DNA of 49,000 nucleotides from positions 13,324,759-13,373,758 of the forward strand of contig NC_135559.1 in NCBI RefSeq assembly GCF_964340395.1, read 5' to 3'. Below are positions 24,401 through 36,400 of this stretch, piece after piece. The notes below the pieces were generated by a model, which saw only the letters and a program-made list of their open reading frames with translations, was not told the DNA's origin and did not search any database. Position numbers and translations under genes: made by a program. How positions within the stretch are numbered: position 1 is the first letter of the stretch; each line of letters opens with the position of its first letter. The DNA is from Glandiceps talaboti. Lineage: Eukaryota > Hemichordata > Enteropneusta > Spengelidae.

Positions 24401-27400
24401 GGTCTACTAATGAGTCAATAGAGAAAATATCAGGAGAACGTGAGCAATGGAAAAGTTGTGCATACAAGAATGTGGCGAAGCTCTCTAGTGGAGTGCACAA
24501 CTAACTAACTAACTAATGAGTCATATTAGATACAGAAAAAGTACTCAATCATAATGATACAAATGCATATCCTTGGATTGTGCAGTAGGTGAGAAAAGGC
24601 TTTGTATCGGTAATATTAAAAAGATGCACCATAGTTGTGTAGTGCACTGGTCCAATTTGTAATCAAACTAGGGAGTTAGTATCAGGTTATGAATAAGGTT
24701 TTATCTCCCTAGCATAGTCTAAACTTGCATCATTGACTGTGCATTGTTTATACACTATAGATTTCTTTGAGTGGAGTGACAGCAATGAAGTGATAGGCAG
24801 ATTGTACCAGACAGGGTATGATAACATTCATTCCTCAGATCAAATCAAACTATTTTATCATAAAGTCATGACATTACCTGACGGTTACCAACACCATATG
24901 TAGGTCTAGCTGAATCTACTTCTGTGGAACTCTTCAAATGTTTCAATTCGCTCTCTTCTTCATCTGTGTCCCATTGACTGTAAGATTCCTCCTCCTCTCC
25001 CTCCTCTTCTTCTTCCTCCTCACTACCCTCTTCTGTCTCAGTCTCCTCTTCTTCATCCTCTTCTTCTGAATCTTCATCATCATATTCAGTTCTTGTGTAG
25101 GTTGTCGTATCCCAGGACCTACAACGTAATTAAGTTGAGACAAACAGAACTCGTAAAATCATTTACTTTCAACAATTTCTCGCACAAATATTAATATCAT
25201 GTTTTGTATACACTAGCTTCAGCTCTTGTATTCAAGGACCTTTGGGAAAAATAAGAAAATCATATTCAATGTTTATCACATTAAAAGTTGTATAGGCTTA
25301 ATTCCTTATGTTGATAGTGGAATCATAGGACCTTCTTCAGACATCATGTTAATTATAATTATAATAATAATACTTTATTTTTCTATAGCGACTTCCATCA
25401 AAACAATAACAAACTGCTTCACAATAAAATATATAACAAATGATTTAAAAATACAATGATAAAAGTAAGACCAGTTCGACTAATGTAATATGATCAATTG
25501 AACTAATGTTCAAACTTAGATATTTGTTCACTGTTTCCATTCCCCAGTTTAAAGTCATATTTCTTTTACTTGTGTTCTAAATCAATCAGCTTTCAGAGGT
25601 ACACCAGAAATCTACTTCTGTCTTAGTCTCTGTTACCCAGACTCTCACTGCTGGGGGCTCTACTACAAGACCATCCAGACAAGAGTCTGGGTAAATGTAC
25701 CCCAATACACCCGCACCGAATCTCTCTCCCAGAGCAGTGCATTCTCAGGAAAACTTCACATCTAACATTTCACTCTGAACAATCCATACATTAGGTTTGC
25801 CTGTTTTAAGCAACTAATACATCTTCGTTACAAAGAATGGGCCTAGTATAGTAGTGAGCCCATTCTTCGTGACTTGGAAGACTTTCGATGCAGACTTTTG
25901 TCTGGGTGAACTCATAGTAGAGCCCCATCCTCCAGTGAGAGTCTGAGTAAACAAGACTACTTCTGTCTGATGCTTACCCAGTTGTTGACATTGTAGACAT
26001 GGTTCCTATTTTATCTGGACTTCTAGGTGCTACAGGGGGTGGAGAGTCTCTGGGGTATGCACCAGGCCCACCTTTACCTTTTTTCTTCTCTTTCACTAGT
26101 CTAGCTTTTTCTGGTGTTTTACTTCTACCAGATTTCACTGGTGTTTTACTCCTGCGTTTCTCTACCTGCACTTTGTGTATGTCACCAGGAGCTGAAATAA
26201 TATGATGTCCAATGTAATTACAAAAATGTTGTGTGCTGATATCAATGTTCTTGCTGAAGTTAGGGAACGCCCGGTAACAAAAAAGGAGAATACGGTAAAA
26301 TTGGCATAGTATCCAACACATTGTACCATAATTTTGACAAGGAACCTTGCTAAAATGATAAGGTGACGCAGGTAGATTTTACCTGTTTTAATACCACAAA
26401 AAACAAAAACACTGGATATTGAAGCTCATACCTCTATTTTAACAAAACTGTGTGCATTAATGAGTTATCAACATTGGAAACTTGATGTCAGCCAGTTTAA
26501 AGGCCCATGACCATCATCAACTTAACTGCTATCACATTGCCAATATAGGCCAAACTAGTCTCATACCTACTTCAATTCAATCAAAACAAATAGCACAAGT
26601 GTGTACAATAAATACCTGAAGAAGCTCTAGCCCTAGGACTAGCCCTTGACTTCTTCATTTCCTTGGCTTTTATTTTTGTCTCCGTTTCCATGTCAGTCTT
26701 GAAATGATCCCGTATATCAACAAAGTTCTTGTATTTCTTTATATGTTGTTGTCTGTCTGATTTCAATGCCGCTATCTTGTTACTATAGGATTGGTTGGAT
26801 ATACCTTTACTTCCCTGTCAATGACAAAGTGACAAAAATACACATTTAGGGAGTGTTAGAATTAGACAGTTATCATGTTACTGTTAGTCTAGATGCTATC
26901 TGTGGCATCAAATCATCTCTTCACCACGTCTAGCTCAATGAGAAATCATACACCAAAAGTTGTTCATGTAAATGAATAAAAACCCCTACTGTTAGAATGA
27001 TGTATACATTGGTCGAAAGAACTCCAGCGGGCAATAGTTCCAAGCAATAGTCTCTGCACACACAAGCAATATCAGCCCGTGGGTAATAGAAGTTCATGTG
27101 ACTAATTTGACTCTGACCAATGAAAGCTTGTGTAAGAACACTGAGGTGTAATAATATTCCCCAAATATGAAAAATCATGAAAAATTAGGAAAACTATGGC
27201 GATTTGGAACACTATGACTCATATTTTGGGCATTGCAAAACCAGTGCTATAGACACAAGTTGTCGTGATTTAGAACAATCAGGTTATACAATCCATATTT
27301 TCTGTTCAAAGACAATAACTTGGCTTGTACATGGTATAATCACAAATATTTCATTCACTTACTCTCAATACACCCTTCAGTTCAAGTTGTTGATCCAGGA

Positions 27401-30400
27401 GATTTTCCAATTCTTTTCGTAATCCTACTAAATCCCTAGGATCTGTATCAGAAAATAAAGGAAAAGAAAGGAAATAAACATAAACTTTCTATTACTCTCT
27501 GGAAAATATGCCCTACTATTTCTAAAGTCAATCCGATGTTATCACACAGTTGTAAGAACAAAATTTTGGAGAAATGTTTAGGGGCCACTGAATGTATCAT
27601 CTTTTCTATAACATTACATATATATTTTTATCATCATAATCTAGAACTGTTTTGTTTTTCTTTTGTTGTTTTATTTTGTTTATCTGGATACTGAAACACA
27701 AATAATCAAACTTCAAACATCTGACAAGTTGCACTTCAACAGAACAAGCAATTCACAATAGGGTGTGGGGTGCATTGTATAAATCAATGTATAGATTCTA
27801 ATTCAGAACACAATCTACGGGTATACGTAGACTTCACATATACTGTTGCTTTTTTCTGTTTTTTTTTTAAATTTTCATTTTTTCATCTATTCAATTTGAA
27901 TATCATCAGATTTTGTATTCCTTTTTTTTAAATTTGAAGGTGTAGCTAAAACCAAAATGAGTATACCGTAGCTTGTATTCAGTAGTGTGTGTATGTGCCA
28001 CTGTGTATATGTGTGTGTGCATGTGTGTCACTGTGTGTCTGTGTCTGTGTATGAGTGTGTGTGTCACTGTTTGTTTGTGTGTGTGTGTGTGTGGGGGGGG
28101 TGAATATTTGAATATCAACAGATTTCATATTCAAAATATTTTAATTTAGAAAACAACTGCTGTGGTCACTACATTTCCACAACACCTGACATGGAAGAGA
28201 AGAGCACACAAAATGAATTTTAGAAAGAGACACATTTGGAACACAATTCAGTCAAAAAATATTGAAAATGATGTACCTCTGTACAGACCTGATGACAGAA
28301 TGTAGAATGAACATTAGAGAGAAAACACTCACTTCAAGAACCTTAACAAAACCAAATAGGATCACATCAAAACCATATTAGGAGTTGATATGCAAATGTT
28401 ATGCAAATGAGCAACTCCTTATAAGGTGAAAACAAACACAAAGAAAGGACATCACAATGATTTGCAAAGACACTCAGTCACATCTGTGACTGACTTTAAC
28501 TGACTGATGGTCTGACATGGACACAAACTAAAGAGAAATCACATTAATATGTAAGTAAAAAGAAGACAGAATATTGCATTGTTATTTACTTCTGGATGAT
28601 AAGAAAGCTGGAAGAAAAGTCTTAGATTAGAGTTCGCCTTGCCTACCAGCAGTTGTTTGACTCAAAAAATATTATAGTTCCGCAATCTTCACCATTATAA
28701 TAGTCAAGAATGACCAGATGTTATCAGTTCTGACAGTGTTTTTTGTCCCCTCCAAATTTATGTTAATGATATGCAAATAACATGTAAATGATGTGATAAA
28801 TGCTGTGCAGACTAAAATTGGAACTAGAATGGTGCAGAGTGATCCAATGTTAACAAATTTGATAACTGTGAGCAATTAATACGAGTGCACAATAAAATTA
28901 GTTTCTTTTGTGACTGGTTGCCAAAATTTCTGTTAATATTTTCTGGAAATTTGTAGTTGATGAATGCAAATGAGTTTGACAAGTTGAAATAAAGTGGAAG
29001 TCGTGATTTAAACTACTTCTTGCATAGGCTGAAGATAAGACTCAATAGTATGAAAGATGACAGGAACAACACAAATTTGTAAAACCATTATCACGAGTGA
29101 GGGTACTGTTACATTGGTATATAATTGTAAAATTGTTGTGTCAAACCTAGTCTAGTAACTATACATGTGGCCATTTTCTACAATCTCGCCCTCTCTCTCC
29201 ACGTATAGTCAAACTCTACCAAAAATCTAGCTAACTCTCCTGCTGGGGAAAGGGTGAACAGCGCATGTCAGTTGTAATCCATCCTAAACTGACAAACAGT
29301 TGTAATTGGTTACTTTGTTCAGTTTACTACACACTCAGCTCAACCTTCAGTTTGAAAGTAAGTCATGTGAGAACACGATAACGTCATCATGTTTATATCA
29401 ACACTCCAATAGCATTAAAGTACCACTGTCGATGGCAAGAACAGAATGTCATGCTACAGAATGCCATTTGACTATACAGTGGAGAGAGAGAGAGATCGTA
29501 GAAAATGACCACATGTATAGTTACTAGACTAGTGTAGACTAGATGAAAGAATACATATTAGACGACACCTGTACAGTTACTAAAACTGTGTCAAAGCCAA
29601 CAATGTCTCACTTATGTTAATGGTTGGTTTACAAGTAATTGTGCAATGAAGTCAGTCTCTATATACACATACAATGGACAATGACTAACACTGACATGAA
29701 AGGTTTTTCTGTATGAACAGAAAAATGAGACCATCTAGTAGGAGATGAAAGATGTATACCATAATTAGTTAGGTAAGAGTGTATATATGGTAAGAATGGT
29801 GGAAGTTAGTACACGGACATGATAAATAAGGTGTTTGAAATATCATTCAATGATGTTATGAACCACACAAAACTTCAAACTACAAAAATCCACATAAACA
29901 ACCCACACAATTATCGTGTTATGACACAGATACCAAGTTAGAAGGAAAAAACACACTACAGTAACTGTAAAATGACTGACTTTTATAGTTGGGTTGAAAT
30001 CATTTCACCTTTTTTTTTACTCATCCTTGCTTTTATAGGGAATTTACATTTGAATTCACACTATTTTAGTTCAAAAGTTTACGGAATCAAGTATATGCGA
30101 AGATGGTACTTTAAAAGGGTTTCAAATTCAGAGAGTTTGAGTAGGGTTCAAATTACATTGCTCACTCTCACTCCCGTCTCACTCTCTAAAACTTAAGGAT
30201 CTGTTGCATTACTTATAATACAAATCATGCAACAGGTCCTTAAGTTTTAGAAACCATCAACTCTATATGCAATTGGGCACAAGGGTTTCAATTTGTTGAA
30301 CTTCTTTGTGACTAAAACAGGTAACGAAACCCAACATAAAAGCAATACTTTTACAGTATGATCTGTTATTAAGTTCACACATACACTCTAAAGTCATACA

Positions 30401-33400
30401 TAACAGACATGAATACTAAATTAGGGTTCAACATAATTACTAATATGGTCATGCTATGAAAACATGTTATCTAAAAAAAAATACCAAAAAAATGTAAATA
30501 ACCAAGAAACATTATGGAGCAGTATGGAAGCATATTATGGCATTAAAAGTATGACAGGTGTTGCTATGACATAAAAGGGGAAAAGCCAAAACAAGATGTT
30601 CACACTTGCAGACAAATATTATACCTTCGTTGGTTTGTGTTAATTCACTATCATCCACAGCTGATTGCATTGTGGATTCCTCTAATGTTTGCTGTGTGGT
30701 GCCAAGATCTACATCTGATGTTATATGCAAGCAGTGGAAGGAATTTAAAACAAAGATGCAGAATTGTGTTATTCACAGGTATAACATTCATTATTATAAA
30801 ACTAGGGATAGGTTTCTAATATAGGTTAGCAAATTGATAATGATATTTTATGTGATGATGATGATGACGACGACGACGACGCCGACGACGACGACGACGA
30901 CGGCAAAAATGACTATGATCACAATGGCAGTGACAATGACAGTCAGACAAAATCATTGCCATCGATCATTACTGTGATTAATATTCCATGACAATTTAAC
31001 CAACTAATGATTTAATGAAAACATGATACAGGCAAGTCATCAAACTCCAAACTCTGTTAATAACAGCTGATGAGATGATGTTGAATTATGAGTTACCCCA
31101 ATGGTTAAATGATATTGGATGTTTATGAACTGAAAACAAAGATAGCTTGTATTATTCACAGCAAACTCTACCAATGTTAGTAGTCATTCTCCAGTAATGC
31201 TGTTGTTAGTTAAGACATGCACTGGCCATGTTACTGGTCAACCACAAGTCCACATGCAAATTACGACACAAAATGAGTTATTGTCCTTACACCTGTAACT
31301 AAATGAGGTCAGGAAGGTTAGCTACTCCCCATGTACCAGTACTCTAAGTAAAGTCTGAGTTTTAGTATTGCTAAATAACAAGTTTCTAGTCGTGAAAATC
31401 ACATCATGTTTGACAGTGGTTGTAATAAAATGCATCATGGAATGTCCCATGTAAAACAAGAGTCCTGGATGAGCTACCTTCATTGGTGTCCTATATCATA
31501 GTGAACACCAAAAGTCATGAAGGAATTCTCCATCATAGGTGGTCTCTCAACAGCCCTCTTTTGTGGAGAGCACCCTCTATCAGGAAAAGCATCTTCCTCT
31601 GTGGCACACCTTCTATTAGGAATGAGCTTTGTGGTGAGCATCTAGCTTCGATTCAAGATAAGGCCCCTCAAAGGTTTCATTTATTTTTCACATACAGTGC
31701 TTTTTCCAAGATGAAACGATATATCAGCCTTTTTGACAATTTTTCATTCATTAAAATATATTTCTTCATCGAGGTCTCATATATTCAGTTTTGACAAACC
31801 GGCTACTTGTACAAACAATCATGTGATTTTCACACTAGAAACTTATCAGATAGCACACAGTTAACTCAGTAAACATATTTTGGAAGATACCTTGGTTTTC
31901 ATACTCCGATGGTGACTCTACTGACTGTTCTGTGATCTGTTCAGATGTTTCATCAATGTCCTCATCTGATCATCATGAAATGGTAAATTAGGGTGAAATA
32001 GAAAACACAATCACATCAAGTGCATGTAAATACAAAAACTAACAATCTATGTTATGATGTAGTCAAATCACGGAAAAACTTCCTCGGAGCCCCTTATCTG
32101 TTACTCCCTAACAGCAGTTGCCAAAAATACAACCCATAACACCAAAGTAAAGCATTTTCTGTATGTACCACAATCTTTTATAGCATCCATATCAAGTGTA
32201 AAAGTATACTGTTTCATTTGCTAATTGACCACATTAGAAAGGTCACATGCCAGGCTTGTAAATAAAACAATTGAAACAGTATACTTTTACACTTGATACG
32301 ATTGCTATAAAGGAAGGTAGCACATAGAGAAAGTGTTTTACTTCAGTGGTACTCATTGTACTTTTTACAAAGTAAATGAATATATCATATTTACCAACCA
32401 AACAACACAATGTGTTTTCACAATTCTCGGTACCTGTAATAGCATTTTACCTCATGCTAGAGGGTCAAAATAAAACAAGAAAGCTAACATCTTCTCACGC
32501 ACATGGAGTGGAAGTTATGGTGTCAACCAAGAAATTTAAAGTTCAATGATCTTCGTTATTTTTATGATGCGCCTAGGTAGTAATATTCTATTTCAGGTAC
32601 TGAGAATTAGTTACATTAACTCAACTCCAAAGGTTGGGGTTTTTTGGTTGATTTCTTTCATTTTTTCGATGATGACTCAAATATTAGTACTGTGTTACAA
32701 AACATCTGTCCAAGTTCTACCTCCTCTGATATTTAGTTTGTCATTAGTTTTATCTGGTTACATTAATTTCAGTGCATGTATATAATTTCACCAACCACCT
32801 GCAAATATGGAATCAATATAACTACCTTAAAGTGCACTTCTATGAAATTTAGTTTGTAATACTTTACCAGATAGACATACAGACAGACAGTACAATATTG
32901 TAAGTTTTGCAATATATCAACATTAATTTAAAACAGTAATAGCAGAATTATGGCTTGTTGGGAGGAATCTTCTAGTCAACTCAATCTCACAAAATATAAT
33001 GGATTGACTGAGAGAACACTCTGTAATGAATGTTCATGAACTCTGGGTTCATTTTATATCACTTTAATGTTACAATATATGACTCTGATTGAGGCTTGGC
33101 GCTTCACTTTACTAAGATAGACACAAACTAAAATTATTTGTCACAACATGTTGATACAACAGTGATAACATATTGAATGGAGGTTGGTTTAATTATAGTC
33201 TCAGTAGGAAGGCGTCTCTGATAACTAGTTTATTTAGAGTTCCATGAACTAGGCAGTGTACTGTTTTGACACTTCCAATGTTTACACTATCTTGATCACA
33301 GGGTGATTAGAATCACACATCTGAGGAAACGCTATCACCCACTTGTGTAATCTACCACACTGAACCAATAGTTTTAATTTGTGTCTATCTTTAATTTCAT

Positions 33401-36400
33401 AAACCGAAGCCTCAATTGCCAGAGTCGTATATTGTACAGGTTAACACGTATATTTCATTTGTCCTCCGATGAACAGCTTTCCTCATTAGTGTGCCACCAT
33501 TACAAGTTAGAGGACTATTTTCTTGGTAATTCTGTGTGCGTTGTAAAAAGACTGATTACTCAAAATGTGCACAACAGGGTTAATCTTGAGCTTGACCTTG
33601 ACCTTAGCCTGCTACAACAATACCTGTTAAACATAAGAAATATCAATGTATGAAAGTTCATGTTTTAGATGGAAAATGTTCATTTCTTACCTATTGGTTC
33701 CCTTTCTGTTTCAAAACTAGGTTCCTGAGTTGTTATGATGGGTGGTGATGGTGGTGGTTTCGACTATGGAAGGAGAAAGTATACAACAATATAACATTGT
33801 TATTGTGTTATGTCTGTACGGTGATCATCAAGAAAGACATAGTACAAGAATGCACATTATAGATCATACAGTTTACCACAGGGAGCAGGAGGCACACATG
33901 TGAAGACTAGATCAATTTTTTTTGATTACTTTGATATAAATGTTGAGTGTATTTTATTCCCAATATTTGTCTTTTTAGCTGCTATTAGCTACCCACTTAA
34001 CATAGTTAGATGGTGGTGGTGGTGGTGGTGGTGGTGGTGGTGGTGGTGGTGGTGGTGGTGGTGGTGGTGGTGGTGGTGGTGGTGGTGGTGGTGGGAAGGG
34101 GGCGGTGGGGTGGTGGCGGCGGCAGTAGTGGTGCAATTAACACCTTATGTGCACTCTTTAGAGAATTAGCTGATAACAGCTACAAGCAAGCATTGGGAAC
34201 AAAATGCACGCAACACTTATATCATCTTCGCAATGAACATCAAAGAAATTAACGATATTGTGCAAATCTAACATATATGCCTCCTGCTCCCTGTGGTCAT
34301 ACTATACACTATACAGTGAAATATTGATAAACAAGTCTTGCAGTGATAATTCCTATGACAACAGACACACTTATATTTAACCTTTCACCTCTTTACCAAA
34401 GAAGGACCCAAATATACATAGGTTGAGCTCCATCTTCTCAGTTGAATAATAGGAAGGAATAGGAAGTGATGGACACAACAATACATACATCAATACATAT
34501 TATTAATACTTATACTATAAATCTTATTCTGTTTTAATACTGTCCTTATGCCTTACTTCAATAGCTCTCACATTCCCCAGCTTGTGGTATTAGCTGTATG
34601 TAGTGGATATTACGAGTTGAACATTTTCCCATAAGCTGATTGGTCACCATGGGGAGTGACTACATGTCATGTCAGACTGTAATTATTCAAATATAGACAT
34701 TATGGGAATGTACACAGTGCCAATGTACCTGCTAATGATAGCCAAATTTTGTTGCTGTGAGTCAAAATGAGAAACACTGACATTTCTTGTGAATCACCAC
34801 ATAGTAAGAGATAGGGGAACACCAAATTTTGGTGTGTGGTTAACTTAAGTTTGAGTGGGTAGTAAGACAAGCTGAGGAATGCAAGAGCTATCAACATATA
34901 AACACACCAGCACAATAAACAGGTGGCATACATGTAAATCTAGACTTTCCCCCTGAAGGTGTGATGTAGTCAGATTAGGAGAAGTGACATCAATTTATAT
35001 GCCAACATCATGTAGATTATTTTTTGAGTACTTATGAAGTATATATCACTAGCAGCAAATAAGTTGTCAACAGTATAAAGTATGAGAAACTGTTATCAAA
35101 TTGAAGAATTTTCATTTTTTTATGTAGATTATTTTTGAACACTTGTAAATGAAGTATATCACTAGCAGCAACTAAGTTGGCAACAGTATAGAGTATAAGA
35201 AACTTATCAAATCAAAGAATTTTCATTTTTTTAAATGAAAATTTAACATTACCCAAATGATGACTTTGTATTTACTGGTATTTCGAACTCTCCACTAATT
35301 TGACACTCTCACATTTATTATAGCCAAGATTTGTGAAACTGAATAGTCACATAATCACAACATTTATAAGAGATGAGATAATTTGAAACTGAACAGTCAA
35401 GTAATCAAAACGTTTTTAGCAGATGAGATACCAAAGTAGGCTATCAGTACAACATTATAACCAAGATTTGATACTGAAAATGAACCATCACGTACATAAT
35501 CACAAAGTTTTTAAGAGATGAGATACTAAAATCAGTTATCAGTAAATGTAGATACCAGTAGAGTTTTAGGGATAGAGTATTTCACTGACAGAGTTCTACC
35601 ATTATATCGGGTAACATACACTGTGAATTACTGAATATATACGCTTACTGTATTATACAAGATTTTTCACTGGTTTATTTAGATCATCCATTTTTTCAGT
35701 AGCTTCCAATCAAGAAGGATAAGAATACCTTTAATCTCCAAATCCTGCCATAGAGGGCGCATCAATTTATTTTCATTATTTTGCCAGATTGAAGAAATGT
35801 AAGGTCGGTCAGGTCATGAGAAACACAGAATTGAGTACAGCTGCCTTTATGTACTTTATTTGCCATCAAGAGATCGGGTTTTGTGTCTATTTTGATATTT
35901 TAGACTGACCATATGGATTACAATTTGGTATTTATTTTTTATTTTTTATTTATAAAACAATTTTATCATGGCTTTCTACTTGGAAAATCAATGTGAAACA
36001 ACAAAAGACTAAGTCTGTGTTTGTAACTCAATAAATTGCAAAAATATGAAATATGAGTAAAAAAGTTGGTTATTGTCCGTATAATAAATGTTACAATGAT
36101 TTTAAACACTTATTATGCTTTTTGCAATTTATTGAGTTACAAACACAGACTTTGTCAATGTTGTTTCAAATTGATTTTTTCAAGTAGGAAGCCATGATAA
36201 AATTGTTTTATGAATTAAAAATTAAAAATAAATAGCCAATCCTCATCCATATGACCACTTTAATGGTTTTGAAATATAATATCATGTTATCGTGAGGGTG
36301 TATAAATACTCTGTTCAGAGAGAACACCATGTTTGTGTGGCAGTCACACTTTGATTCATTCCATAGCTCAATATGGTATTAAATAAACCAGTGAAAATCG

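Noticed and set aside
28672-28875. Hydrophobic minus-strand frame of 67 residues
   Set aside because: Intronic, no splice or start context, no homology recognised.
31481-31493. A 13-nt microexon (GACACCAATGAAG) with a GTAGCT donor in a DZIP1 intron
   Set aside because: Its length does not fit the phase-1 junctions and a stop stands directly upstream in frame.
33900-34252. Poly-Trp and poly-Val frames
   Set aside because: Translations of the (TGG)n array.
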